Assembly: GCA_028819215.1 (NCBI GenBank)
Contig: JAPPMG010000036.1
Location: forward strand, 1 to 64,000
Origin: Bryobacterales bacterium
GTDB lineage: Bacteria; Acidobacteriota; Terriglobia; Bryobacterales; UBA6623
Direction of reading: 5' to 3'
DNA length: 64,000 bases
Both the position numbers and the translations under genes were made by a program. Of this stretch, positions 29,366-40,897 are shown piece by piece. The notes below the pieces were generated by a model. That model searched no databases. It was not told where the DNA came from and saw only the letters and a list, made by a program, of their open reading frames with translations. The first letter of the stretch is position 1; every line of letters begins with the position of its first letter.

Positions 29366-30660
29366 ATGACCATCAATCGCCTGTTCGTCCGCGACATCCG
29401 CTTTCCGACCTCCCAGGAATTGGACGGATCGGACGCGATGAATCCCGATCCGGACTACTCCGCCGCCTATGTCGTGCTGGAGACGGACGCCGGCCTGTCA
29501 GGGCACGGTTTGACCTTCACGCTCGGGCGGGGCACCGAGATCGTGGTGGCCGCTGCCGAAGCCATGCGCCCGCTGGTCTGCGGCCACAGCTTGGAAGAAT
29601 TCACGGCGGATATGGGCAGGTTCTGGCGCCGGGTGACTGGGGACTCGCAGCTGCGCTGGATCGGGCCGGACAAGGGCGCGGTCCATCTGGCGGCCGCGGC
29701 CGTCGTGAACGCTGTCTGGGACCTGTGGGCCAAGAGTGCGCGCAAGCCAGTATGGCGCCTGGTGGCGGACATGACTCCCGTGGAGTTCGTGCGCTTGATC
29801 GACTTTCGCTATCTCACCGACGCGCTGACGCCCGAGCAAGCCTTGGAGCTGCTCGAGGCGCAATCCGGCGGCAAGGCCGAGCGGATTGCCGGGATGGAGG
29901 CCGAGGGCTACCCGGCCTACACCACCTCGGCCGGCTGGCTGGGCTATTCCGACGACAAGATCCGAGCTCTCTGCCGCCAGGGCCTGGCGCAGGGCTGGAG
30001 GCGGTTCAAGATCAAGGTCGGGCGCGACGCTGCCGACGACCGGCGCCGCTGCGCGATCATCCGCGAGCAGATCGGCGAAGACGGCATCTTGATGACGGAT
30101 GCCAACCAAGTCTGGGATGTGCCCGAAGCGGTGGAGCGCATGAGGGAGCTGGCGCCGTACCGCCCTTTGTGGATCGAGGAGCCGACGAGTCCCGACGACG
30201 TACTCGGGCACCGGGCCATCAAGCAGGCGCTGCTGCCGCATGGATCGGCGTGGCGACCGGAGAGATGTGCCAGAACAGGGTGCTGTTCAAGCAGTTCCTG
30301 CAAGCGGACGCCATTGATTTCGTGCAGATCGATGCGACGCGCCTCGGCGGAGTGAACGAGGTCTTGGCCGTGCTGCTGCTGGCGGCCAAGTTCGGCAAGC
30401 CGGTCTGCCCCCATGCGGGTGGCGTCGGGCTGTGCGAGTACGTGCAGCACCTGTCCTTGATCGATTACATCTGCGTGTCGGCGAGTCTCGATCAGCGCGT
30501 GATCGAGTACGTCGATCATCTGCACGAGCACTTCATCGATCCGGTCCGCATGCGGGACGGGAATTACCTGCCGCCGCAAGCGCCGGGCTACAGCATTGAG
30601 ATGCGGCAGGAATCTCTGGACAAGTACGAGTTCCGACCCCGGAATGATGGGGTAAGCTAG
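29366..30660 (+). pseudogene. L-fuconate dehydratase, disrupted by a frameshift
   Basis: Enolase-superfamily sugar-acid dehydratase, about 430 residues if repaired. The first frame holds the N-terminal signature (RDIRFPTSQELDGSDAMNPD), the Lys-x-Lys pair FKIK near residues 215-217 and the metal ligands in LMTDANQVWD and WIEEPTSPDD. After the codons for Pro-His at 30236-30241 the reading moves to another frame, where IGVATGEMCQNRVLFKQFL supplies the third metal Glu and CPHAGGVGLCEYVQHLSLID the catalytic His. The change fits loss of one base near 30242-30243. The upstream frame alone ends at 30355 and lacks the third ligand. Either a recent pseudogene or a sequencing error; the rest looks undamaged. 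It would act in L-fucose degradation. Confidence 0.88.
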
Positions 30661-30685
30661 GAGCCAGACGAGGAGCGCTGTCACG

Positions 30686-32098
30686 ATGACACCGACCGTT
30701 GCCCTGAACCGACGCGAGCTGATGAAGGTGTTGGGGGGAGGTCTCGCCAACGTCGGGCTGGCCTCGGTGCTGGCCCGCGACGGCGCGTTGGGGGCCTCGA
30801 GCGGCAACGGCATGCCCGCGCCCCACTTCGCGCCCAAGGCGAAGAGCGTCATCTCGATCTTCTGCTACGGCGGGCCCAGCCAGGTCGATACCTTCGATCC
30901 CAAGCCGGAACTGGACAAGTACGCCGGCGAGGTCATGACCGGCGTAGGCGAGGTGGTCGTCTCGCAGGGCAATCCCGGAGGGCTGATGCCCTCCCCGTGG
31001 AAGTTCAAGAAGTACGGCCAGAGCGGCCTCGAGGTTTCCGAGCTGTTCCCGCAGGTCGCCCAGCATGTGGACGACATCGCGGTGATCCGCTCGATGCACA
31101 CCCTCTCCAACGACCACGGCCCGGCCCTGTACCAGATGAACACCGGCACCGTGCTGGCCGGCCATCCCAGCGTCGGCAGTTGGCTGACCTACGGTCTTGG
31201 CTCGGAGAATCAGAACCTTCCCGGCTACGTGGTCTTCACGGATCATCGCGGCGGTCCCATCAACGGACAGCCCAACTGGGGCGCGGGTTTCATGCCGGCC
31301 GCCTTCCAGGGGACGCAGTTCCGCTCGACCGGCGATCCGATCGTCGACCTGCGCCCGCCGAAGGAGATCAGCCGCGAGCGCCAGCGCAAGTGGCTCGACC
31401 TGTTGCAGGACCTCAACCGCGAGCACTTGGCTCAGAACCCGGAGGATAACGAACTTGCCGCGCGCATCCAGTCCTACGAGCTGGCCTACAACATGCAGGT
31501 CCACGCGACCGAGGCGATCGACATTTCCAAGGAGAGCGAGGCTACCCGCAAGCTATACGGCTTGGACGAGGATCGCACGCGCTTCTTCGGCCGCCAGGCG
31601 CTGATGGCGCGGCGGCTAGTGGAGCGCGGCGTGCGCGTGGTGCAGCTGTACTCCGGCGGCGGCAATCACGAGCCGACGTGGGACCAGCACTGGTCGCTGA
31701 AGCACTTCCACACCATGCACGCCGGCGAGACCGACGGTCCGATCGCGGGCTTGCTGACCGATCTCAAGCAGCGCGGGCTGTTCGATGACACCCTGGTCGT
31801 CTGGCACGGCGAGTTCGGCCGGATGCCAATCAGCCAGCGGCTGGACGGCCGCGACCACAACCCCTACGGCTTCACGGTCTGGCTGGCTGGAGGCGGCGTC
31901 AAGGGCGGCACGGTGGTCGGAGCGACGGATCAGTTCGGCTACAGGGCTGTGGAGAGCCCCAAGTCGGTCTACGACTTGCACGCCACGCTGATGCACCTAA
32001 TGGGGCTGGATCACGAGCGGCTGACCTACCACCACAATGGCCGGGACATGCGCCTGACCGATGTGCACGGCAACCTGATCAGCGAGATTTTCGCCTAG
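30686..32098 (+). CDS. DUF1501 family protein
   Basis: A 470-residue protein of the alkaline phosphatase-like superfamily. A twin-arginine leader (LNRRELMKVLGGGLANVGLA) suggests Tat export. Characteristic stretches are SIFCYGGPSQVDTFDPKPEL near the N-terminus, VIRSMHTLSNDHGPALYQMN, and the C-terminal VVWHGEFGRMPISQRLDGRD with HNPYGFTVWLAGGGVKGG. In planctomycetes and acidobacteria these genes sit directly beside DUF1549/DUF1553 cytochrome proteins. The nearest one here is at 15.8 kb. No biochemical role is established. It starts 25 bp after the fuconate dehydratase remnant and may share its transcript. Confidence 0.92.
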   Translation: MTPTVALNRRELMKVLGGGLANVGLASVLARDGALGASSGNGMPAPHFAPKAKSVISIFCYGGPSQVDTFDPKPELDKYAGEVMTGVGEVVVSQGNPGGLMPSPWKFKKYGQSGLEVSELFPQVAQHVDDIAVIRSMHTLSNDHGPALYQMNTGTVLAGHPSVGSWLTYGLGSENQNLPGYVVFTDHRGGPINGQPNWGAGFMPAAFQGTQFRSTGDPIVDLRPPKEISRERQRKWLDLLQDLNREHLAQNPEDNELAARIQSYELAYNMQVHATEAIDISKESEATRKLYGLDEDRTRFFGRQALMARRLVERGVRVVQLYSGGGNHEPTWDQHWSLKHFHTMHAGETDGPIAGLLTDLKQRGLFDDTLVVWHGEFGRMPISQRLDGRDHNPYGFTVWLAGGGVKGGTVVGATDQFGYRAVESPKSVYDLHATLMHLMGLDHERLTYHHNGRDMRLTDVHGNLISEIFA

Positions 32099-32121
32099 CT
32101 CGTTTCGTTCCGGCTGGAATC

Positions 32122-32895
32122 CTACTGGGCGTTGCGCTCCCGGCGCTCCTGCCGGCGGCGTCTCTTCATCTCCTTCTCGTCGATGATCGTGAGGTTGAAG
32201 TTCACTTCGATGATGGTCACGACCTCGACCACCGTCCCGTTCAAGCGGGTCGGGCGGTAGCGCCACTGGGATACGGCATCCATCGCCGCAGGGGCCAGCA
32301 GCGGATGCCCGGTGATCAGTTTCAGATCGCGCACGCGGCCCTCGATGTCGATGATTGCCTCGAGCTGGACCTTGCCCGAGACGTACTGCTCGACAGCCTC
32401 CGGCGGATAGACCGGCGGCGGCTTGTGCACGATCCGCGCGTTCTGGATGTTGCCCCCTATGCGGATTGGCGGAGGCAGGGCCAGATGCTGGCCCGTAGTC
32501 GGAAACATCCCGAAGACGCCCGCGGCGCTGGAATCGCCCGCGCCGCCTATCGGTCCGCTCGGAGCGGGCATGGCTGCCAGCGGCGAGACCGGGCTGCCGA
32601 TGTCGTTCAAGATCGCGACTCGATCTGGAATCGCCGATGGCGCGCGGAACTCCGCCTCGTAGAGCTGCGGAGCCGCTTGCGGCGCTGGCGCTGGCTGTGC
32701 TGGCGGCGGTGCCGGGGGCGGAGGGGGCGCAATATGGATCGCCCGCAGCCCCCATGCTCCCAGATCGATCTCGTAGGTGTTGAGCAGCGGCACCAGGATG
32801 ATGCCGCCGAGTCCGGCGAGTTGCAAGACGATCGAGCCGGCGAAGCTCCAGCCCTGGCGGGCGGGTTGGCCTGCGGTGAAGCTTTGCTCGAACAC
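32122..32895 (-). CDS. TonB-family energy transducer
   Basis: A 257-residue inner-membrane protein starting at GTG 32895. One membrane helix (FAGSIVLQLAGLGGIILVPL, about residues 18-37) is followed by a proline-rich periplasmic spacer (APPPPPAPPPAQPAPAPQAA) and a C-terminal TonB domain (about 165-245: PPVYPPEAVEQYVSGKVQLE, then MDAVSQWRYRPTRLNGT). It would link the proton motive force to receptors such as the two in this window. The highly charged end (KEMKRRRRQERRERNAQ) is unusual. No exbB or exbD lies next to it. Confidence 0.92.
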   Translation of the reverse strand: MFEQSFTAGQPARQGWSFAGSIVLQLAGLGGIILVPLLNTYEIDLGAWGLRAIHIAPPPPPAPPPAQPAPAPQAAPQLYEAEFRAPSAIPDRVAILNDIGSPVSPLAAMPAPSGPIGGAGDSSAAGVFGMFPTTGQHLALPPPIRIGGNIQNARIVHKPPPVYPPEAVEQYVSGKVQLEAIIDIEGRVRDLKLITGHPLLAPAAMDAVSQWRYRPTRLNGTVVEVVTIIEVNFNLTIIDEKEMKRRRRQERRERNAQ

Positions 32896-32966
32896 TGCCG
32901 CCCTCCCTTACTATTGGGCACGCGCCGCGCCGTTTAGTTACCGGTGCGGCGCTGCTCGCAGCTCGG

Positions 32967-33755
32967 TCACGCCCCCAGCTTGCGGGCCAGATCGACGAAG
33001 TCCGTGGCGCTGACGTCGAACTCGCCGTCGACCGACAGATCGATCTGGCGATTCGGACGTTCGCGCGGGCGCGGCACGAAGGCCGTGCGCAAGCCCGCCC
33101 TCGCCGCGGCTCGCAAGTCGCCCTTGTGGGCGGCGACCATCATCACGGCACCCGGTTCGAGGCCGAGCAGGTCGGCGGCCTTGAGGTACACCTCGCGATC
33201 CGGCTTGTAGCGGCCGGCGAGTTCCGCGGATAGGACTGCATCCCACGGCAAGCCGCCGTGCTTGGCCATGTTGACCAGCAGGGCAACGTTGCCGTTGGAC
33301 AGGGAAGCGATGACGAAGCGGGATTTGAGCATGGTGAGGCCCTCGACCGCGTCGGGCCAGGGGTCGAGTCGGTGCCAGACTCGGTTGAGATGGTCCTTCT
33401 CGGCTTCGTCCAAGCCCGTGATCGCGAAGCGTTCCAGCAGTCCGTCCAGGATCAGCCGGTGCAACTCGTCGATCGTCTTCCACGGCAGCTCGCCGGTCCG
33501 CACGCGGTTCATCGCCGGTCCGTAGCCGTCCCGCCAAGCGTCGGCGAAGGCGGCCCAGTCCACGTCCAGCCCCTTGGCCCGGCCGAACGCCCGGCCTTCG
33601 CGAATCAAGGTCGAGCGCCAGTCCACCACCGTGCCGAAGACATCGAACGCCAGGGCCTTGATCGAGTCGGGCTGGAAGGCTTGCAAGAGGGGGGCTCCAG
33701 CGGCGCAGAACATCAGCGCCCGGCGCGTCAGCGCCGGAGGGCCGCAACAGCGCAT
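32967..33755 (-). CDS. Haloacid dehalogenase-like hydrolase (type II) with twin-arginine leader
   Basis: A 262-residue HAD-superfamily protein. The nucleophile Asp38 is in ALAFDVFGTVVDWRSTL, the conserved Ser/Asn of motif II in IASLSNGNVALLV, the Lys in AGRYKPDREVYLKAAD, and the late acidic motif site is MMVAAHKGDLRAA. This order matches L-2-haloacid dehalogenases, which release halide from 2-haloalkanoic acids. The leader LTRRALMFCAAGAPLLQAF before the fold suggests Tat export, uncommon for this family. The late motif reads AHKGDL where many members read AHxWDL. Confidence 0.88.
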   Translation of the reverse strand: MRCCGPPALTRRALMFCAAGAPLLQAFQPDSIKALAFDVFGTVVDWRSTLIREGRAFGRAKGLDVDWAAFADAWRDGYGPAMNRVRTGELPWKTIDELHRLILDGLLERFAITGLDEAEKDHLNRVWHRLDPWPDAVEGLTMLKSRFVIASLSNGNVALLVNMAKHGGLPWDAVLSAELAGRYKPDREVYLKAADLLGLEPGAVMMVAAHKGDLRAAARAGLRTAFVPRPRERPNRQIDLSVDGEFDVSATDFVDLARKLGA

Positions 33756-33852
33756 CGCATTGAGTATACGAGCAGTTGGCGGGCAACTTCAAGGGCAAGG
33801 CGAAAGCAAATCGAAGCTTGGTCAAAACACGTTATGCTGAGGTGAACGGGTC

Positions 33853-35796
33853 ATGGGCCGCATCCGAGTACTGACAGACAAGGTCGCGAACCAGATCGCT
33901 GCGGGCGAGGTCGTCGAGCGGCCGGCGTCGGTATGCAAGGAATTGATCGAGAATGCCCTTGACGCCGGGGCAACCCAGATCCGCGTCGAGCTGCGCGGAG
34001 GCGGCCGCAGCCTGATCCAGGTCAGCGACAACGGCTGCGGCATGCACCGCGACGATGCCCTGCTTGCCTTCGAGCGACATGCGACCAGCAAGCTGCGCAC
34101 CGCCGAGGATCTGCTCTCGATCGCCACACTCGGCTTTCGGGGCGAGGCCCTGCCCTCGATTGCCAGCGTCGCCCGCGTCACCCTTTCGACGTGCGCTCAG
34201 GACGGCGATGCGGGCACTGTCGTCGAGATCAGCGGCGGCACGCTGCGCAACGTGCGCGACGAGGCCCGCCCGCCCGGCACCGCCATCGCGGTGCGGAACC
34301 TGTTCTTCAACGTGCCCGCCAGGCGCAAGTTCCTCCGCACCGAGCGCACCGAGCTGTCCCACGCGCTGCGCGCGGTCACGCACTACAGCCTCGCCAATCT
34401 CGACAAGGCTTTCGACCTGCTCACCGAGCACGGCTCGCAGCTGCACGTCACTCCGGTCTCCACGCATCGCGAGCGCGTCTACCAGATTTTCGGCGGCGAG
34501 CTGCTGGAGCAGCTCGTGCGCATCGATCCCGTCGCGGAGGGGGATCTCGGCTTGCGGCGAGATGCCGAAGAGCTAGCCTCGGGGGAGTCGCTCGGCCCGT
34601 CGCTGCGCCTCAGCGGGTTCGTCTCCGAGCCGCAGCTGCATCGCTCCAACCGCAATTCCTTCTACATCTTTGTCAATGGGCGCCTCGTCCGCGACAGCCT
34701 GGTCCAGCGGGCGATCGCGAAGGCCTACGAGAACTTGATGCCGAGCGGCGTGTACCCGTTCGCGCTGCTTTTTCTGGAGATCGCTCCGGAAGAGGTGGAC
34801 GTCAACGTCCACCCCGCCAAGACCGAGGTCCGCTTCCGCTCCCCCGCGCGGGTGTTCGACTTCGTGCGCGAGGCGGTCCGCTCCCGGCTGATCGCCGCCA
34901 AGCCGTCCGCCGACCTGCCGCCCGCCGCCGTGATCGACCATTCGCTCTCCGGCGCGCCGGACGCTCTGCCCGGCCCGCTCGCTACGTCGCCCATGCCCGC
35001 CGCCGCGGCGTTTCCGCGCACCTCTGCCGGGACGCGCGGCTCGGCGGCCGATACGCTGGAATTCCCAGCGCGGCCGCACCGGCCTCGCTTCGGGGCGAGC
35101 CCGGCCTTGGATCCGTCCGCGCCGCCCCAGCCGCCCGCCGCCAGGCTCGTGTCCGAACCCGCCTCGCCGCACAGCGGCGAGCCGCTGGCCGACCTATCGC
35201 CGAGCAACTTGGGCAAGCTCGCGAACCTGCGTTTGTTGGGCCAGCTTTTCGACAGCTTCATCGTGGCTGCCGGCGACGATGGCGTGTGGATCATCGACCA
35301 GCACGTCGCACACGAGCGCATCCTGTTCGAGCAAGTCCTGTCGGCCCGCTTGCACGGGCGCCCCGATGTGCAGCGGCTGCTCACGCCCATCGTCATCACC
35401 CTGACCCCCAGCCAGTCGGCGGTGTACCAGGATCTGGCCGACGAGCTGGAAGGCAGCGGCTTCGAAATCGAGCGCTTTGACGGGCGCTCCGTCGCAGTCA
35501 AGGCGGCGCCCGCCGAGCTGTCGGCAAAACAGGTCGAGACGCTGCTGCGAGAGTTGCTGGACGACTCGGGCGATGGCAGCGCCTCCATGAGCTTGGGAGA
35601 TCTGCGCCGGCGCATGGCTGCCACGATCGCCTGCCATGCGGCGATCAAGATCAACATGCCGCTGACCGAGGAGAAGATGCGCTGGCTGCTGGTCGAGCTG
35701 GCCAAGTCCGACTGCCCGATGGCCTGCCCTCACGGACGGCCGATCGCCCTGCGCTACGGCACGCGCGAGATCCTCAAGGCATTCCACCGCATCTAG
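33853..35796 (+). CDS. mutL: DNA mismatch repair protein MutL
   Basis: A 647-residue GHKL ATPase and endonuclease. N-terminal ATPase motifs are complete: ANQIAAGEVVERPASVCKEL, ENALDAGATQI, DNGCGM and TLGFRGEALPSIASV. A proline/alanine-rich linker spans about residues 345-455. The C-terminal domain carries DQHVAHERILFE (from Asp482), matching the endonuclease signature DQHA-x2-E-x4-E with Ala replaced by Val, and CPHGRP near the end. It is therefore a nicking MutL of the kind found in bacteria without MutH. ATG at 33853 begins the family consensus directly. It is divergent from the HAD gene. Confidence 0.96.
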   Translation: MGRIRVLTDKVANQIAAGEVVERPASVCKELIENALDAGATQIRVELRGGGRSLIQVSDNGCGMHRDDALLAFERHATSKLRTAEDLLSIATLGFRGEALPSIASVARVTLSTCAQDGDAGTVVEISGGTLRNVRDEARPPGTAIAVRNLFFNVPARRKFLRTERTELSHALRAVTHYSLANLDKAFDLLTEHGSQLHVTPVSTHRERVYQIFGGELLEQLVRIDPVAEGDLGLRRDAEELASGESLGPSLRLSGFVSEPQLHRSNRNSFYIFVNGRLVRDSLVQRAIAKAYENLMPSGVYPFALLFLEIAPEEVDVNVHPAKTEVRFRSPARVFDFVREAVRSRLIAAKPSADLPPAAVIDHSLSGAPDALPGPLATSPMPAAAAFPRTSAGTRGSAADTLEFPARPHRPRFGASPALDPSAPPQPPAARLVSEPASPHSGEPLADLSPSNLGKLANLRLLGQLFDSFIVAAGDDGVWIIDQHVAHERILFEQVLSARLHGRPDVQRLLTPIVITLTPSQSAVYQDLADELEGSGFEIERFDGRSVAVKAAPAELSAKQVETLLRELLDDSGDGSASMSLGDLRRRMAATIACHAAIKINMPLTEEKMRWLLVELAKSDCPMACPHGRPIALRYGTREILKAFHRI

Positions 35797-35818
35797 TGCC
35801 GCACCACCGCGGCGGGCC

Positions 35819-37333
<1,515 letters not shown>

Positions 37334-37355
37334 AACACTCGGCTGCCGGTTTCTC

Positions 37356-37637
37356 TCAGCGCTTGCGCGCCAGCCGCTTGGCCCGGCGGAAGGAATCGAT
37401 GCCGAACCAGACGAAAACCAGCGACACAACGGCCGCCACCACGAGGCGGTCCATGCTCTCGGGCAACCTGCGATACGCCTGGATCAAGCCGAATGGCCCG
37501 AACACGAAGAAGGCCGCGAAGGCCAGGAACATGAATCCCACAACTTCCAGCGCGAGTTCGCGGGCGAGCGAGATGAAACGGGGCACTGTGCCGCGCAGGG
37601 CGTTCAATCCAGCGCTGAGCGCCTTGCCGGCATTCAT
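37356..37637 (-). CDS. Small membrane protein upstream of the mutase
   Basis: A 93-residue protein with two hydrophobic segments ([20 protein letters not shown] and [20 protein letters not shown]) and a basic C-terminus ([10 protein letters not shown]). ATG at 37637 ([16 protein letters not shown]) was chosen over longer frames that lack sense. It ends about 20 bp before the mutase start and is on the same strand, so both are probably transcribed together. Family not recognised. Confidence 0.7.
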   Translation of the reverse strand: MNAGKALSAGLNALRGTVPRFISLARELALEVVGFMFLAFAAFFVFGPFGLIQAYRRLPESMDRLVVAAVVSLVFVWFGIDSFRRAKRLARKR

Positions 37638-37874
37638 ACCGAAAATGCTAGCAGTGTCGGGTCCGGCATTCCGTTCCGGGCAGATTCTGGACCGCGTGTC
37701 AGGCCGCTGGCGGGCCGAGCCCTCCAGCGCCTGCATCAAGGCCAAACGGTATGTCCGGAGTCAGTCAGGGATCGTTCGAATAGCCATCGGAACGCTCGCC
37801 CGGGATCCGGGAAATCCCGCACACACCGCAGGTGAAGGCGTGTCGCGATCTTCGCGGTGTGCTATATCGGATTC

Positions 37875-38279
37875 ATGAAGCGCATCAAGCCGTTCCTTAT
37901 GTTCTCGGGCGACCAGCACGGCAAGGCCGCCGAAGCTGTCGGCTTCTACACCTCGCTGTTCGAAAACTCGGAGATTCACGGCATCGACCGTTACGGTCCC
38001 GGAGAGCCCGAGCCGGCAGGGACTGTCAAGACAGCCCGATTCTCCCTCAACGGTACCGAATTCGCGGCAATGGACAGCTCCTACCCGCACAAGTTCAACT
38101 TCACCCCTTCGATATCGCTGTACTTCGAATGCGAGTCCGCAACGGAAATCGACACGCTCTTTGGGAAGCTGGCCGAAGGCGGCATGGCCCTCATGCCGCT
38201 TGACGACTATGGCTTCAGCAAGCGATTCGGGTGGGTTCAGGATCGATACGGAGTCAGCTGGCAGCTCAATCTGCCTTAG
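37875..38279 (+). CDS. VOC-family protein (PhnB/3-demethylubiquinone methyltransferase-like domain)
   Basis: A 134-residue protein of the vicinal-oxygen-chelate fold. The start MKRIKPFLMFSGDQHGKAAE and the segments GTVKTARFSLNGTEFAAMDS and FGWVQDRYGVSWQLNLP match the PhnB-like branch with paired beta-alpha-beta-beta-beta modules. ATG at 37875 is preferred over GTG at 37857. Such proteins are often misnamed as methyltransferases; the real role is usually unknown, with resistance or isomerase activity in studied cases. Confidence 0.85.
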   Translation: MKRIKPFLMFSGDQHGKAAEAVGFYTSLFENSEIHGIDRYGPGEPEPAGTVKTARFSLNGTEFAAMDSSYPHKFNFTPSISLYFECESATEIDTLFGKLAEGGMALMPLDDYGFSKRFGWVQDRYGVSWQLNLP

Positions 38280-38413
38280 ACTCGTCCGTCGCCTCCACCA
38301 GCTCCTCCGGGATAGCCCCGAACGGGGCGGGCGATTCGATCGCGGCTTCGTTGGCCCAGCGTGCCCCGCTGGCCAAGGACTGGTCGGTTCCCTCGGCGCT
38401 GGCCGCAGGCCCG

Positions 38414-40897
38414 TCAGTTCTGGCGCAGTGCTTGGGACGGACTGACGCGGCCCGCCCGCAATGCGGGAACAGCGGTTGCAATGAGCGCGCATGCAGACAC
38501 GGCGAGGGCAGCCAGCGCGATGATCTGCCATTCGAAAGGGCTCACTTCGTAGAAGAAGCCCGCGGCGAGCCTGCCGGCCGCCACAGACGCCCCCAGCCCG
38601 ACAACGATGCCGCACGCCGTCAGGACCGCCGCGCGGCGGAAGACCATCCATCGAAGCCTGTGCTGGGATGCGCCGAGTGCCGCTTGTACTCCGATTTCAG
38701 CCGCCCTGATTCGAACCATGTAGCTGCAGACTCCGAACAGACCCAGGCCGGACAGCAACAGCGTGATGCACGCGAAAGCACTCACCAGCTTGCCGATCAT
38801 CCGCTCCAGCGCGATCGCGTCCTCGAGGTGCAGGGCGACCGTGTCGTATCCCGGCGCGATCGGCAACCCCGGAACTTCCTCCTCGATGGCCTGACGCACG
38901 GCGGCGGCCAACCCGGCCGATGGCATGGATGAGCGCACAGCCAACGTTCGCAAGAATCCTTCGTAGCCGACGCTGGATTGGTAGACGAGAGCGGGGGGAT
39001 CATCGCGCGGGTTGACGTGGCGCACGTCCGCCACGACCCCCTGGATTCGGCTGTTTCCGTTGATCACTGCGCCCAACGCGGAGGAGCCCGCGAGGAATCT
39101 GTCCGCGAACGCCTGGTTCACGGCCACCAAGTCCCGCTCGCCGAATCCGGGCGTGCTGCCCTCCAAGACCCTAATGCCGAGAGTCTCGAAATAGCCCGGA
39201 GACGCCCAAACGTGAATCACGCCCATGTCCTCGCCTTCGGCAGGCGTGTAGCCCGAGACCGAGATCGTTCTCATTCCGTAGTTGCCGCGCAAGGGCAACG
39301 AGCCGGTGAACGAGGCGGTCTGGACGCCGGGAAGGGACCGGACGCGATCTAGGATCCGCCGTCGCATGGAGGGCTGGCCGGACGCTGGGAGGCCGCCGCC
39401 CCTTGGGTCAACGAGGATTCCAACCACGTTTTCCGCGTCCAAGCCGAAGTCGGTGGCTCGGAGTTCAGCCAATGTCTTCAAGACCAAGCCGGCCGCAGTC
39501 AGAAGGACGAATGCCATAGCGCATTGCGCCGCGACGAGGAGCGCCAGTGCGCGAGTCCCGGCGATTCCGGCGGATCCTACCGATTGACCTGCCCGAATGT
39601 GGTGCGCCAGGGTCCGCCGCGCCAGTCGCGCGGCCGGCGCCAGCCCGAATAGCAGCAGTGTCAAGACTCCGGTCCCCGCGGCGAAGGCGAGCACCGGCCA
39701 TGTCAGGCTTACATCGAGAGTGTCCACACCTCGGATCGCTCCCAGCCAGCGCACCAAAAGGGGGATGATCTGGAGTGCCACCGCGACGCCCAGCAACGTC
39801 CCGACTGTGGCTAACACGGCGCTCTCGGCCAGCAGAGTTCGCAGGATGTCGCCGCGACTCGCCCCAAGCGCTCTCCTCACGCCCACCTCGTCAGCCCGTT
39901 CGGAGGCGCGCACCAGCAGCAGGTTTCCGAGGTTGGCGCACGCCACGAGAAGCACCAGCCCGGTGGCGGCCCACAGCAGGCCGAGCGGCCGCCGAGCCGA
40001 GTCGCGCAGCCTCGACACGCCACGGTCCAATGGGGTCGCAGCAATCCGGACCTGGTCAAGCCTTTCCCAGTGCTCGTCCGAGATCCCTTCGCCTGCTCGC
40101 TCTAGGAACACTTGCCGCAGTCGCAGGTTGACCGCCGCGCCAGCTTCGTCGAGCGAAGCGTCAGGGCGGACTCGCAGCAAGATGTTGAGCCAATATGTCT
40201 CGATCGGGAAACCGGGTTCTAGCCTGGAGGGTTCGCCCGTAACGCTCTCTTGCATCGCCAAGGGCACCCAGATGTCGGGGCTGGCTCCTACCACGTGGCC
40301 GCGAAATGAGGGTGGTGCGACGCCGAGGACGACGTATTGCCGGTCTTGTAGCCGAATTGTCGACCCGACAGCGGCGGGGTCCGAATCGAGCCGCCCCGCC
40401 CAGAACAGGTAGCTCACGACTGCCACCGGATTCCCGCCCGGCGCCGTGTCATCCTCCAGGCCGAGCATCCTGCCTAGGAACGGCCGGACGCCAAGCAGCG
40501 GGAAGTACGAGCCGGAAACCAATTGGCAAGAAGCCCTCTCAAGCTCGCTCCCCGCGACGATCCGGTCGCCCAAGTAGACAGTCTGAAAGAAGGTCGCCGC
40601 GGCCGCCACGGCGTCTAGTGGCCTCGGGATGTCCTGGCGTAACGCTTGGTATTGGTGGAAGGAAAACACCTCGGACTGAGGCACGTCGCTGCGGCTGAAG
40701 ACTCCGACCGCCCCTGGCCCGAGTATCGCCAGCTCGTGTGGACGCTCCACGGGGAGCAGGCGCAGAAACAAGGCCTCGAACAGGCTGAATACCGCAGTGT
40801 TGGCACCAACCCCCAAGGCCAGCGTCAGGGACGCCACTGCAAAGTAAGCGGGTTTCCTGAGGAGTGACCTGAACGCTACGCGAAGGTCGGACGCCAT
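38414..40897 (-). CDS. MacB/FtsX-type ABC permease (acidobacterial ADOP-like)
   Basis: An 827-residue inner-membrane permease starting at ATG 40897 (MASDLRVAFRSLLRKPAYFA). One N-terminal helix is followed by a MacB periplasmic core domain (about residues 55-260). FtsX-like membrane blocks follow: PLGLLWAATGLVLLVACANL with RASERADEVGVRRALGASRG, then a second core domain and LVSAFACITLLLSGLGLFGV with RIRAAEIGVQAALGASQHRL. This tandem arrangement is typical of a permease type greatly expanded in Acidobacteria. No ATPase gene is adjacent, so it must share one or act otherwise. Export of peptides, lipoproteins or toxic compounds is possible. Confidence 0.9.
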   Translation of the reverse strand: MASDLRVAFRSLLRKPAYFAVASLTLALGVGANTAVFSLFEALFLRLLPVERPHELAILGPGAVGVFSRSDVPQSEVFSFHQYQALRQDIPRPLDAVAAAATFFQTVYLGDRIVAGSELERASCQLVSGSYFPLLGVRPFLGRMLGLEDDTAPGGNPVAVVSYLFWAGRLDSDPAAVGSTIRLQDRQYVVLGVAPPSFRGHVVGASPDIWVPLAMQESVTGEPSRLEPGFPIETYWLNILLRVRPDASLDEAGAAVNLRLRQVFLERAGEGISDEHWERLDQVRIAATPLDRGVSRLRDSARRPLGLLWAATGLVLLVACANLGNLLLVRASERADEVGVRRALGASRGDILRTLLAESAVLATVGTLLGVAVALQIIPLLVRWLGAIRGVDTLDVSLTWPVLAFAAGTGVLTLLLFGLAPAARLARRTLAHHIRAGQSVGSAGIAGTRALALLVAAQCAMAFVLLTAAGLVLKTLAELRATDFGLDAENVVGILVDPRGGGLPASGQPSMRRRILDRVRSLPGVQTASFTGSLPLRGNYGMRTISVSGYTPAEGEDMGVIHVWASPGYFETLGIRVLEGSTPGFGERDLVAVNQAFADRFLAGSSALGAVINGNSRIQGVVADVRHVNPRDDPPALVYQSSVGYEGFLRTLAVRSSMPSAGLAAAVRQAIEEEVPGLPIAPGYDTVALHLEDAIALERMIGKLVSAFACITLLLSGLGLFGVCSYMVRIRAAEIGVQAALGASQHRLRWMVFRRAAVLTACGIVVGLGASVAAGRLAAGFFYEVSPFEWQIIALAALAVSACALIATAVPALRAGRVSPSQALRQN

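Noticed and set aside
29212..30243. Second frame over the first part of the fuconate dehydratase
   Set aside because: It is open but Arg/Gly-rich nonsense until about 30244, where the real coding phase switches to it.
30230..30250. Programmed frameshift in the fuconate dehydratase
   Set aside because: No slippery heptamer or strong downstream structure is visible, and the family does not use frameshifting.
34191..35480. A 429-codon frame overlapping mutL on the same strand
   Set aside because: Arg/Ala-rich shadow typical of high-GC DNA; mutL is unambiguous.
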